This document shows, piece by piece, positions 23,120-34,060 of a DNA stretch of 64,000 nucleotides. The position numbers and the translations under genes are program-made. The first letter of the stretch is position 1; every line of letters starts with the position of its first letter. The DNA comes from Bretschneidera sinensis. Its lineage: Eukaryota; Streptophyta; Magnoliopsida; Brassicales; Akaniaceae. Under the pieces are notes generated by a model. That model was not told where the DNA came from. It searched no databases and was given only the letters and a program-made list of their open reading frames with translations. The stretch lies in assembly GCA_023935145.1 (NCBI GenBank), contig CM043699.1, positions 127,536,536 through 127,600,535 of the forward strand, written 5' to 3'.

Positions 23120-23609
23120 TGTTAAGATACTCTTCAAATCCCACATCGAAGATAAGTATTATTGTAACTAGTCACACATCTTCTATGTGTCAAAAGGTTA
23201 TGGATACTAGTTATTATAAATATAGGCATCAACAAAATTAGCATCTCACCCCTATTCCTGAAGCTGGAATAGTTGGTTAGATGTAGAGTGTAGCAAATCA
23301 AACACTAATATAACTTGTAAAATAGGATTTTATAAGGATCTAAGGGTTCGGTGAACATTGAGTGTATTAGGGTTTGGGTTGTGAGATTGGGGAGAGTTTT
23401 CACATAGTTTTGCTTTGAAAAATGGTGTATTGTGGAGTAGTGAGTTTTTTGCAGCTTTCTTCCATCCCAAAGTTGCAATAGATAGTTGACTAATAGTGGT
23501 TTGATTCTCCTATAGATGTAGGCAAGAGGTGCCTAACCATGTTAAATTTTTGTGTTTATATTTGCTATTGTGATTATATGGTTGTTGTTTAGGTAACAGA
23601 TTCCCAACA
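23120..23609 (+). repeat. 5' LTR of T1
   Basis: It starts TGTTAAGATACTCTTC and ends GATTCCCAACA. A TATA-like TTATAAATATA lies near 23212-23224. It aligns along its length with 23872-24404 plus 43849-43865. Confidence 0.88.
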
Positions 23610-23871
23610 AGTGTTATCAGAGCTAAGGTGCAACGGGGCGCTAAAGTTCGACACAATGGTGAAAGTTCAAAGAATTGATGCCATGAAGAAGCAAGTCAGA
23701 TTTGCTATTGAAGATTAGTTTTTAAGCCTAATTAGATGGTTGTTGGGATTAGGTCCAAAATCTAGTTAAATGGTATTGAAGGGCCGATTAAAACATGGAG
23801 ATCTTGATCGGGTATAGGCAATCTCGATGTAGGGATCAAAGTGTTTAGGGATTTGAGTCAAGGGAGGAATT
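23610..23871 (+). other. Internal region of T1
   Basis: It is 262 bp long, with a PBS-like TGTTATCAGAGC at the left and the purine-rich tract AGGGAGGAATT at the right. A short ORF 23656-23718 (MVKVQRIDAMKKQ...) may be the fossil start of a gag gene. Nothing else is coding. Confidence 0.75.
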
Positions 23872-24404
23872 TGTTGGGATATTCTTCAAATCTCACATAG
23901 GAGATAAGTATTATTGTAAGTAGTTCTAGTCCTACGTTGTTTATGTGTCAAAAGGTTTTGGGTACTAGTTATTATAAGTATGGGAATCAAGAGAGTTAGT
24001 CTCTTACCCCTATTCCTAAGCAGGAATAGTTAGTCAAATGTAAAGTGTAGCAAACCAAACATCAATATAACTTATAAAAGAGAGTTTTACAGGGATCCAA
24101 GGGTTGAGTGAACATTAGGTGTATTGGGTTTGGGTTGTGAGATTTGGGAGAGTTTTCACATAGTTTTGCCTAGAAAATTATGTATAATGGAGTAGTGAGT
24201 TTTTGCAGCTTTCCTCCATCCCAAAGTCACAATAAGTGCTTAAGTACAGTTTTGGTAAAAAAACATATTGTATAATTGATGTTATTGAGAATTAATAGTA
24301 GATTAATTTTCTTATGGACGTAGGCAAGAGATGTCAAACCACGCTAAAATTCTTGTGCTTATTTTGTTTTTATTTTAGCAATTGTGATTATTGTTGTTGA
24401 TTGG
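23872..24404 (+). repeat. 3' LTR of T1, first part
   Basis: It starts TGTTGGGATATTCTTC. It is cut at 24404 by A3. The last 17 bp (TATTAGATTCCCAACA-type end) are at 43849-43865, after the ATTGG duplication. Confidence 0.87.
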
Positions 24405-25725
24405 TGATAGGTGCTTAAATATTCATATTTAAGCCCCTTTATTTACATTTGTTAAGTCCTTAGTTATGTTAATTTAGTTCATTTTACTTAATTTCAGTGT
24501 TTCACATGTTTTTATAGGGTCTTGGAGAAAAAGAAGCATTTTTGGCACCTAAAGGAAGAAATTTGGAAATCCTGGAGCAACTACTGGCTAAAGTGCGAAC
24601 GAGCGCACTATTGGGTGCGATCAAGCACATCAGTGCTCGTGCGCACACAAAGAAAGATCGAGCGTAGCCTTGCTATCGAGCGTAGCCTTGCGATCGAGCA
24701 CACAACGAATGCGATCGAGCGCACATGTACGGGCGTGAACAGTAAAACGGTAAAATTAGTTTTGGAAATAAAGGAGGTTTTACGTTTTAGGAAGTTTAGG
24801 GTTTCCAGAGTCTTCTAGGATTATTCAAACCCTATAAATACACCTGTAAACACACACAAAAGACATCCCTTCTTTTATCTTTTGCTTAGCTCGGAGTTGT
24901 AAGCTTTGGAGAGGATTGACAACCCGTCTCCACAGTATTCTTCGGGTTTTATATTTTATGTTTAGTTTATGTTATGATGCTTATCTTAGACAATATGTGT
25001 AACTAACTCTTTATAGGGCTCGATTGAAGCCCCAGTTATGCTTTCCCATATATACATTCATTGATTATCTTTGCAATAGCCTTGATTATAATGCTTAACT
25101 TGATTAATGCTTGTGTTTATTTAAATTCCTCATATGTGTATGTCTGATCAATATGTGCATGTTGTATGGATTAGTTAGTTAGACCAATGTGGATTACTGA
25201 GTCCTGGGTCTGATAATAGTAACAAAAGAAATCCACACCGGATTCTTGGGTTAATCAACATGAGAAACCAGGAGTTGATGCCATGCCCTAGGTCTCATGT
25301 GGTTGTCGATTTCCATAAATCTTATGCTTTCTTAAGGGACAACTCAGTTGATACTATGCTGAATCTCTTAGGAAAGAAAAGAGTTAGAGTAAATACCATG
25401 CCTAACTCGGTGCTTAGGGAAATCAATAGCTTAAGGAGTAGATACCATGCCCTTAGGTTGGCAACCATTAGGTATTCATGATAAGGCTAGTGCATTGACA
25501 TATTACTTATTGGGAAAGTATAATTATAGGTGGATATCAAAGCCCTATGTCCTTATTATTATTAAAATCACACTCAACTGTTAATTCTATCCTTTTTTTA
25601 TTGAGAAACTGATTCTAAAACCAAAATTTACCAATCCCTCTGGAAATGATCTCGCACTTGCACACTATACTACTATTGACCTTGTGCACTTGCAAGTAAA
25701 ACTGTATGGTTATTTACTTATTTAT
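24405..25725 (+). repeat. 5' LTR of A3, first part
   Basis: It starts TGATAGGTGCTTAAATATTC. It has a cluster of near-palindromes at 24593-24735, a TATA box CTATAAATA at 24832-24840, and a repeated GATACCATGCC-like motif at 25271-25455. A U5 segment with CTCGCACTTGCACA follows (about 25648-25665). The last 22 bp, ending CGCACAACA, are at 32199-32220 beyond C2. Confidence 0.92.
24832..24840 (+). promoter_or_regulatory. TATA box in 5' LTR of A3
   Basis: CTATAAATA followed by a CACA-rich leader. The same site is present at 41637-41645 in the 3' LTR and at 42871-42879 in S2, so it is conserved. It lies about 100 bp after the palindrome cluster. Confidence 0.65.
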
Positions 25726-26771
25726 TATTGGTATTTGTCTAAGGTTCAAACATGTCCAAGCATTGTTTAAAGAAGGTTAAAGTCTAAACAAAAGTTGGAG
25801 GATTAAGGTTCAGCAAGTTAGAAGACTGCACACATATGTGTGCATCACTTTGGAGCAAGGTAAGGCTAAGCGCACAGGTGTGTGCACTTCTGCACACAAG
25901 CTGATGGAGTGTGCGCACTGCTGGGTAGCATCAGTGTGCACCAGCACCACACCGCTCACCATCTAGCACCGCACTGTCCAGCATGGGTTCTGCTGGGACA
26001 GGGCCAGCACCTCACCGCTCACCTATCAGCGGTGCACTACCCAGAAGCTGCTGCAAGTGTGCTCTGCCCAGCACAGCACCGCGCCCTGTTGAGCGCCTAC
26101 GTGCTAGGCAAAGTCAAGCATACATAGGCAGCATGCATAAGGACTCTCTTAAGTGCGTGTGTGCAAGGTCAGAACATATAACATCACTTAGGAAGTGATG
26201 GAAGGCTATGATTAAGTGGAGATTATGATCAAAGGGTGGAGATCATGATCAAAGAGTGGAGATTGATTCACAAGAATGTCTAAGAAGTGGATGGCTATAA
26301 AAGGGGTTTCCTAGCCTCATTTTCACACAATGAAATAATAAGAGAATAGAGAATACATTGTGACATTGTGAGATCAATTGTAAACACATAGAGAGAATTG
26401 TGTAAGAGTGACAAATACAAGAGGGACTCTTTGTAGTGAGGCTGGTTGTAAAGAGAGAGAAGTCTAGATTAGATAGAGATCATTTTTAGTTCTCATCTTC
26501 TTCCTTTCTTTTCTTCTTGGTTTCTTCAAGAACTTGAGCTTCTTGAAGGGGATTTCTGTAACTTATAAGAACCATTTGATTTAGTGCAGAGAGTTCGGAG
26601 GAACTCACAGGGACGTAGGCATATTGTCGAACCTCGATAACAATTGCTTGTCTTCTTTCTTTCTTTGATTTTCTGTTCCTATTTTTTATTCCAATTCTTT
26701 CTACAAGTCATTCTAGACTTGGGTGTTTGGAAGATCACCACCTGGGCATCTTGTCAAGGTGATTTCCAATA
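25726..26771 (+). repeat. 5' LTR of C2
   Basis: It starts TATTGGTATTTGTCTAAGG (first G lost) and ends GATTTCCAATA. It contains the palindrome GCACACATATGTGTGC (about 25825-25840), a GC-rich segment at 25860-26165 with one copy of a roughly 64-bp unit, and a TATA box CTATAAAAGG at 26295-26304. Confidence 0.92.
26295..26304 (+). promoter_or_regulatory. TATA box in 5' LTR of C2
   Basis: CTATAAAAGG. The same sequence occurs at 31717-31726 in the 3' LTR. The rest of the LTR (about 470 bp) would be R-U5. Confidence 0.65.
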
Positions 26772-26772
26772 G

Positions 26773-26784
26773 TGGTATCAGAGC
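26773..26784 (+). promoter_or_regulatory. Primer binding site of C2 (initiator tRNA-Met type)
   Basis: TGGTATCAGAGC, one base after the LTR end. Typical copia site. Confidence 0.93.
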
Positions 26785-27010
26785 TACACAGCTAGGTATC
26801 GGAGCAAGAACAAGAAGGTGATGGAGCCAAGACTCCAAGAATCAAAGATCAACTTCTTGGGTGATTCAAGAACGGTGTAAAGATCATGATCTAATCGTGT
26901 TCTTGAGGTAGATTCAAGAATGGTGTTAAGATCCATCTTCAATCTGTGCTCTTGAGGTTGAAGAAAGCATTTGTGGGTAGTGCATAAATCTGGGATCTTG
27001 TCCCCAAAAG

Positions 27011-27838
27011 ATGGCTTCAAATTTCTATTTTGAGAAGTTTGATGGAAAGGAAGACTTTGCCCTTTGGAAGCGAAAGATCAAGGCGGTTCTAATGTAACAG
27101 AAAGTGGACTTGGCTATTGGAGAAGATGATGCTTTTCCAGCAAGTGTCATTGAGGACCAGTGGACCGAGATGAAGAAGATGGCTTACAGCACCATTTTCT
27201 TGCACATGTCGGATAGTGTCACAAGGGAGTGCGGAGACTCGGAGGATTCGGCTGTCATATAGAAAAAACTATATGAGTTGTTTCTTTCCAAAACTCTCCC
27301 TAACAAGATTTATCTTCTTAAAAGAATCTTTGCTTTTAAAATGGATCCTAGTAAAGAGTTGCAAGATAATTTTGATGTCTTTAATAAGCTAGTTCAAGAT
27401 TTGAATAGCTGTAGCATTATTTTTTCGGATAAACAATTGGTTGTTATCTTGTTAAATTCTCTTCATGATTGCTTTGATAACTTGATTAATGCCATTGAGT
27501 ATAGAAGGGATACTTTGACAAAAAAGATTGTGATCAATGCCATAAGGGCACATGATTTCAAAGCCAAGATGGAGACATCAAGTGGAGATAGGTTGTTCGT
27601 AAGAGGAAGTCCAGCAACTCGGAATGGCAGTAGCAACCATGGCAACTACAGGGAGAAATCAAGAGGTAGAGGGCAGAACCATGAGAGATCTCATTCCAAG
27701 ACAAGACTTGGAGGAGGAAGGAGATGCTTCTACTGCAACAAGGAAGGCCATTTCAAGAAAGATTGCAAGAAGAGGATGTGGGATGAGAGGAGAAGCCACA
27801 CTAACAATGGAGAGGCTTCTGTTGCCAAAGGAGAATAG
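27011..27838 (+). pseudogene. gag: gag of C2
   Basis: The ATG at 27011 opens MASNFYFEKFDGKEDFALWK, the usual start of Tork-type copia gag. Stops occur near 27095 and 27258 in the same frame, and the frame is open again from 27278. It holds LYELFLSKTLPNKIYLLKRI, the LVVILLNSLHDCFDNLINAI block, a Gly/Arg-rich linker and a CCHC knuckle CFYCNKEGHFKKDC (about 27725-27770). It ends at 27838. The total of 276 codons is normal for this family. The protein would coat the RNA and build the particle. Confidence 0.9.
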
Positions 27839-27885
27839 CAAGAATGTGCTTGTTGTGTGCTCAAATGTGAGTAAGAGGCAAGGCA

Positions 27886-29252
27886 GTTGAAAGTGGATTC
27901 TTGATTCCGGGTGCACTTATCACATGTGCCCTCACAAGGAATGGTTCAAGAATTTCAAGGAGATCAATAATGGAAGGGTCTTATTAGGGAATGAAAATTC
28001 TTGCCAAGTGAGACGGATTGGAGACATCCAATTGAGGATGTTTGATGGAGTCACAAGGCTGCTGCGAAATGTGAGGTATCTTCCAGATTTGAAGAGAAAT
28101 TTGATATCATTAGGGCAGCTGGATTCCATGGGATATATATGCAAAGTAGAGGGGGGAAAGATAAAGGTGGCCAAGGGGTCTTTGGTAGTGATCAAGGCAG
28201 CAAGAAACGATGGACTCTATGAGATGATCGGAGAGACAGAAATCAGTGATCAAGCAGTAAGCTTGATGGCTGAGATGGACAAGGCAGCCCTTTGGCACAC
28301 TCGTTTGGGACACATGAGTGAAAAGTGCCTACAAGTTCTTAGCAAGGATGGTCTACTTGGTGGAGACAAAGTAGAGAAACTGGATTTCTATGAGAGTTGC
28401 ATTCTTGGGAAGCAACATCGGGTCAGCTTCAACACCGGAGTGCACAAGTCTAAGGGGATTCTTGACTACATTCATTCGGACCTTTGGGGACCAGCAAGGA
28501 CACCAACACAGGGAGGTAACATTTACTTTCTGTCTTTAATTGATAATTATTCAAGAAGAGTGTGGGTTTATTTGCTTAGAAATAAATCGGATGCCTTGAA
28601 TAAATTTGTTGTGTGGAAGAAGTTGCTGGAAACTCAAACGGGTAGGGTAGTTAAGGCTTTACGAACCGATAATGGCTTAGAATTTTGCAATAAGGATTTT
28701 GATAAATTCTGTGAATTAAATGGCATTCTAAGGTATAGAACGGTTGTAAAAACACCTCAGCAAAATGGAGTTGCTGAAAGAATGAATAGAACCCTTATGG
28801 AAAAGGTTAGGTGCATGCTAATAGGATCCGGGTTACCAAAATATTTTTAGGGAGAAGCTGTGGCTACAGCTGCATACTTGATAAATAGATCACCCTCTAG
28901 AGCTTTAGAGCTCAAGATTCCCATGGAGATTTGGAGTGAAAAACCTTCTGAATTAAACAACCTTAGGACTTTTGGGTGTTCTGTATATGCACATCAAAAT
29001 GAGGATAAATTTAGCCCTAGATCTAGAAAATGTGTATTTCTAGGATATGGTGATGCGGTTAAGGGATATAGGTTGTGGTCCTTAGAAAAAAAGGGCATGA
29101 AATTGATTATAAGTATGGATGTTATTTTTAATGAATTGTTATTTCCCTACTTAGAGAAAACTAACCCTGCAGGTGCTAGTGAGCAAACCAATCCGGAAGT
29201 TGTGGAACATCGTATCAAGGAGAACTCGGTTCAGGTAGAGCAAAGGAGGTAA
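27886..29252 (+). pseudogene. pol: Protease and integrase of C2
   Basis: It opens after a TGA with WILDSGCTYHM, the copia protease site (Asp codon near 27903). Next come the pre-integrase block (ALWHTRLGHMSEKCLQVL, ESCILGKQHRV; His and Cys zinc ligands) and the integrase core: HSDLWGP (first Asp), ALRTDNGLEFCN (second Asp) and NGVAERMNRTL (Glu). TAG at 28848-28850 replaces the Trp of YFWGEA. The block 28860-29252 follows with INRSPSRAL and SRKCVFLGYGDAVKGYRLW. All three catalytic acids are present. Only stops prevent function here. Confidence 0.92.
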
Positions 29253-31019
29253 GAGGGTTCGGATCAGGTAGAGCCCTTGGATGAAGGCCAAGCTTAAGAA
29301 ACTCAAGAAGAGGCTGAACAAAAAGAGGTTGATGCAGTAAGTCGGAATGACTACCAGCTCACAAGAGACCGAGGAAGGAGGGTGGTTAGACCACCTTTGA
29401 GATATGGGTTTACGGATGCTAATGTAGCAGCTCCTTGGATAGAAGGAGAGGTTGAACCAGAAACTTACACGGATTCCATGGAGTGTAAGGATTCATCAAA
29501 GTGGCAGCTGGCTATAGAGGAAGAAATGGACTCTTTGATGAAGAACTCTTGGGAGCTGGTACCCAAACCAGAAAAACAGAGAGTTGTGGATTGTAGATGG
29601 CTCTACAAGATCAAAGAAAGGAATAATCCAGGGGATGAAGTCCAGTATAAAGCTATGCTGGTGGTGAAGGGGTTCACACAAAAGGAAGGTATAGATTTCA
29701 CCGAAATCTTCTCACTGGTTGTGAAGTACAAGATGATCCAGATAGTGTTAGCATTGGTGGTCCAATTTGATTGGGAAATTGAGCAAATGGATGTGAAGAC
29801 AGCGTTCTTACATAGAGAGCTCGATAAGACCATTTTCATGAGGTAACCCAAAGGCAATGAGGAAGGAAGGCAGGGAGAGTTGGTGTGCAAATTAAAGAAA
29901 TATCTCTATGGCTTGAAGCAATCACCTCAGTAATGGAATAAGAGGTTTGATTCCTTTGTAATCAGCTTGGGTTTCATGAGGAGCTACTATGATTCGTGCT
30001 TGTACTATAAGGGGCAGAAGGTTGAGAAAGTGGTGATCATCCTCATCTATGTTGATGACATGTTGCTGGTTGGGAGAAGCATAGAGAGGATAAAGAAATT
30101 GAAGGCTCAACTCAGTGAGGAGTTTGAGATGAAGGATCTTGGCCATGCACAAAAGATCCTTGGGATGTGTATCATCCGGGAAAGGGAGAGAAACAAATTG
30201 AAGATCTCTCAAACTTCCTATATAGAGAAGATAATATCTAAATTCTCTATGGAAGATAGAAAACCAGTAAAGGTTCCCCTTGCTGGTCATTTCAAGTTCT
30301 CCAGCGATCAATGTCCAAGATCAGAGGTGGAGAAGAAGAAAATGGAGAAAGTCCCCTACTCTAGTGCGGTTGGTTCTGTTATGTTCACCATGGTAAGCAC
30401 TAGACCTGACATTGCTCATGTAATGAGTGTTCTCAGCAGGTTTATGACTAATCCCGAAAAGGAACATTTGCTTGGGATGAAGTGGTTGCTGAGGTATTTG
30501 AAGGGAAGCCCAGAAGTAGGGCTGGTGTATGAGAAGAGAGATAAGTCCATCTGCCTTGAGGGTTTTGCTGATTCGGACTATGGAGCAGACCGGGATAAAA
30601 GGAGATCGATTATCTCCTACTTCTTCAACTTAAATGGATGTTATGTAAGTTAGATGGCTCAGTTATAGCCAGTGGTAGCACTCTCAATAACCAAGGCTGA
30701 GTACATAGCAGCTACGAAGGCCATTAAGGAGGCTATGTGGTGCAAAGGGTTGCTTGAATAGTTGAAGGTACTGAAGGAGCAGGTTGTGGTATTTTTGGAT
30801 AGTCAAAGTGCATTGCACTTGTGTAAGAATCCGGTGTTCCATGAGAGGACAAAGCACATGGATGTTCGGTATCATTTCATTCGGGAAAATGTTACGAAAG
30901 GAGGCATCCATGTGGACAAGGTAGCCACGAAAGAAAATCCTGTGGATTTGCGTACTAAAGTTCTACCTCTAAGTAAGTTTAATCATTACATTAGACTACT
31001 TAGGATTAAAGTTGGTTAA
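29253..31019 (+). pseudogene. pol: Reverse transcriptase and RNase H of C2
   Basis: A Glu/Gln-rich linker with stops comes first. RT starts about 29382 (SKWQLAIEEEMDSL, VDCRWLYKIKE, KTAFLHRELDKTIFMR). It stops at 29847 and at about 29930, and is open at 29967-30653 with YVDD (30048-30059), KILGMCIIRE and TRPDIAHVMS. RNase H has DSDYGADRD, then stops at about 30652 and 30668, and ends at 31019 with SQSALHLCKNPVFHERTKHMD. The TKAEY at about 30690 differs from the usual TEAEY. Confidence 0.9.
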
Positions 31020-31102
31020 TTGATGACTCAAGATGAGTTTGGATCCCGAAGCTCTCTGCACAATGGTTCAAGTTTTTTGAACACTTAGACAAAGGTAGAG
31101 AT
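31020..31102 (+). other. 3' UTR and polypurine tract of C2
   Basis: A short non-coding stretch that ends in GACAAAGGTAGAGAT directly before the LTR. The purine-rich run would prime plus-strand DNA. Confidence 0.65.
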
Positions 31103-32193
31103 TGTTGGTATTTGTCTAAGGTTCAAAAATTTCCAAGCATGGTCCGAAGATGGTTAAAGTCAAAACCAAAGTTGGAGGATTAAAGTTTAGAAAGTTAGAA
31201 GACTACACACATATGTGTGCATCACTTTGGAGCAAGGTAAGGCTAGGTGCACTGGTGTGTGCACTTCTGCACACAAGCTGATGGAGTGTGCGCACTGCTG
31301 GGCAGCATCAGTGTGCACCAGCGCCGCACCGCTCACCATCCAGCACCGCACCGTCCAGCATTGGTGCTGGTAGTACAGGGCCAGCACCGTACTGCTCACC
31401 ATCTAGCATCGCATCGTCTAGCATAGGTGCTGCTGGGATAGGGCCAGCACCTCACTACTCACCCATCAGCGGCGCACCACCCAGAAGTTACTGCAAGTGT
31501 GCTCTGCCCAGCACTGCACCGCGCCCTATTGAGCACCTAGGCGCTAGGCAAAGTCAAGCACACATAGGCAGCATGCATAAGGACTCTCTTAGGTGCATGT
31601 GTGACCAATTTCAAAATGCACAGCATCACTTGGGAATTGATGGAGGGCCATGATTAAGTGGAGATCATGATCAAAGGGTGGAGATTGATTCACAAGAATG
31701 TCCAAGAAGTGGATGGCTATAAAAGGGGTTTCCTAGCCTTATTTTCACACAATTAAATAACAAGAGAATAGAGAATACATTGTGACATTGTGAGATCAAT
31801 TGTAAACACATAAAGAGAAATGTGTAAGAGTGACAAACACAAGAGGGACTCTTTGTAGTGAGGCTGGTTGTAAAGAGAGAGAAGTCTAGATTAGATAGAG
31901 ATCATTGTTAGTTCTCATCTTCTTCCTTTCTTCTCTTCTTGGTTTCTTCAAGAACTTGAGCTTCTTGAAAGGGACTGTTGTAACTTGTAAAAACCTTTTG
32001 ATTTAGTGCAGAGAGTTCGGAGGAACTCACAGGGATGTAGGCATATTGCCGAACCTCGATAACAATTGCTTGTCTTCTTTCTTTCTTTGATTTTCTGTTC
32101 CTGTTTTCGATTCCAATTCTTTCTATAAGTCATTCTAGACTTGGATGTTTGGAAAATCACCACTTGGGCATCTTGTCAAGGTGATTTCTAATA
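31103..32193 (+). repeat. 3' LTR of C2
   Basis: It starts TGTTGGTATTTGTC and ends GATTTCTAATA. It differs from the 5' LTR by many substitutions and by having two copies of the roughly 64-bp GC-rich unit (about 31328-31455). TATA box at 31717-31726. Confidence 0.92.
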
Positions 32194-32227
32194 TTTATTT
32201 AGGTAGATAGACGCACAACAAGTTTTT

Positions 32228-32243
32228 ACGCCGTTGCCGGGGA
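32228..32243 (+). promoter_or_regulatory. Primer binding site of A3 (tRNA-Asp type)
   Basis: ACGCCGTTGCCGGGGA lies 7 bp after the LTR end at 32220. This is the Athila-type PBS. Confidence 0.8.
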
Positions 32244-32639
32244 TTGCGCTAAATTTCCTTTTAGAATTACTGTCGTTTAGTTTAATCATCGTTATTCTTA
32301 TACTTTAATTTTTCTAAAAATTTTAAGTTTATGTTTATCATCTTTATTTTTATCAAACCCTAATCGATTTATTTTCTGTTTCAGGGTATCAGCAGAACTT
32401 TTTGTGTTACTTGCGATTGAGCGCACTCTCTTGTGCGATCGAGCGCAATTAGGGCAGAGAGTTACTCGAGCAGCAGAGTTGAACTGCTGCACTGAAGCTG
32501 GTTTACCTGATTTATGCACGGACTTTAATCCCGACATCCAACATTCTTTCCCCTTGATCCCGAGCTTGAGTGGACCATCTAACAAAGGCTTAGAAACAAC
32601 TTCGAGGAGAACGAAGAAGAATTCAAGAACGAAGCACCA
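32244..32639 (+). other. 5' leader of A3
   Basis: Non-coding and AT-rich. It contains two near-palindromes (32412-32427 and 32432-32447), so the motif lies in the transcribed leader as well as in the LTR. Confidence 0.7.
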
Positions 32640-34060
32640 ATGGCAGAGCAGCTCGAAAACCAGCAACCACCTATACGAGTACCGATGCAGCAATCCTTCA
32701 TCCCACGAAACCTTGATCAGCCATCATGTTTTGCATATCAACCTGAGGCGGAAGGCAACTACTACATATCTCCACAAATATTGAGTGCATTGACTCATTT
32801 TAGGGGGACATCTAATGAGGATCCACGCTTGCACCTTTGAGAGTTCTTCGACCTTTGCAAGTTCCAGCACATCCGAGACTTAGACCAGGAAGGAATAAGG
32901 TTAATTCTGTTCTCTTTTTCCTTAAAAGATAATGCTAAACTATGGTACAAATCTTTGCCTGCAGTTTCTATCCACACTTGGGAGGAGTTGGCTAGCAAAT
33001 TCCTAAAGAAGTTTTTCCCAGCCCAAAAGACGAGGCAAATAAGGAAGGAGATTCAGTCCTTCCAGCAAAAGGATGGGGACCTCTTCTTCAAAGCGTGGGG
33101 ACACTTCAACTAGTTGCTACTCAAATGGCCACATCACAACCTACCTCAAGATGAACTGGTACAATCATTTTATGAAGGTTTGAGTGATACTAACAAAAGT
33201 ATTGTTGATTCAGGTTGTGGAGGAGTGCTGGTGGAGAAAAATAGTGAAAAAGCTATGGAGCTCTTCGAAACACTAAGCGAACACACTCAGCAGTTCTCCT
33301 CTCGAGGTAAACATGTAACCAAGAGTAAGGGTATGTATGAGGTAAATTTAAATGGAGGATCTTCTCCTCAAATAACTGTTGTGGAAAGGAAACAAGACTT
33401 GTTGGTTAAAGCCATGGCTGCTCAGAATGCCTTATCTAGCCTATCAGCTACACCACTCCAGGTATGTGCGATATATTCCCAATTTGATCATAAAACTGAT
33501 ACTTGTCCTTTGTATTCATCTGCATATCCGGAACAAACAAATAACGTGGGACCTAACAACTATCCACCAAAGAACAACCCATATGCAAACACTTATAACC
33601 CTGGATGGCAAAACCACCCAAATTTCTCTTAGACCAACAATCAAAATACCCTTAACCAGCAAGGGCAGCAATGAAACTCCCAACCAGCCGCCCATACTGC
33701 CCCGGAAACAAAGAAAAATGACCTTGAAAGTCTTGTGAGACAATTAGCCACTCAACAGCAGCAATTAATGACCTCACAAGATCAGTTCATGGCGGATGAA
33801 AAGCAATTCCGGACTGAACTCAGACAACCACAGCAAAACATGAACAAGCCATACAACGGCTAGAGGTACAAATGGGACAACTAGCTAAAGAGCTAAGTGG
33901 CAGAAAGCACGGTGAGCTTCTAGCTCAAACATTACCCAACCCTGGGGGGCATCAACAACTGAAGGCTGTCACAACTTTGAGAAATGGCAAGGTGATAGGG
34001 TCAGATGAGTCTGCAACAGCATCAAAATAGAAACCATCAACATCAATTGTAAGTGAAACG
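32640..34060 (+). pseudogene. gag: gag of A3
   Basis: The ATG at 32640 (MAEQLENQQPPIRVPMQQ) fits the start. The core shows LSALTHFRGTSNEDPRLHL, a stop at 32838-32840, then FSFSLKDNAKLWYKSLP, ELASKFLKKFFPAQKTRQIR and DLFFKAWGHFN. A further stop at 33111-33113 sits where A1 has GAG. It continues with SGCGGVLVEKNSEKAMELF and a degenerate zinc knuckle CAIYSQFDHKTDTC. There is a TAG at 33630-33632, shared with A1. A frameshifted C-terminal coiled segment (about 33700-33960) ends in LPNPGGH. Confidence 0.87.

Larger units (their letters stand above)
25726..32193 (+). mobile_element. C2: Ty1/copia element (Tork/Tnt1-like) with both LTRs
   Basis: C2 has LTRs 25726-26771 and 31103-32193 and a perfect TTTAT duplication (25721-25725 and 32194-32198). 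PBS, gag, protease, integrase, RT and RNase H occur in copia order. The catalytic residues of integrase and RT are still visible, but there are at least eight stops. It lies in the 5' LTR of A3. Its coding region matches C1, yet the U3 parts of the two LTR types differ. Confidence 0.95.

Noticed and set aside
25882..26198. ORFs of 71-81 codons in the C2 LTR
   Set aside because: GC-rich repeat. The frame is not the same in the 3' LTR, which has an extra unit.
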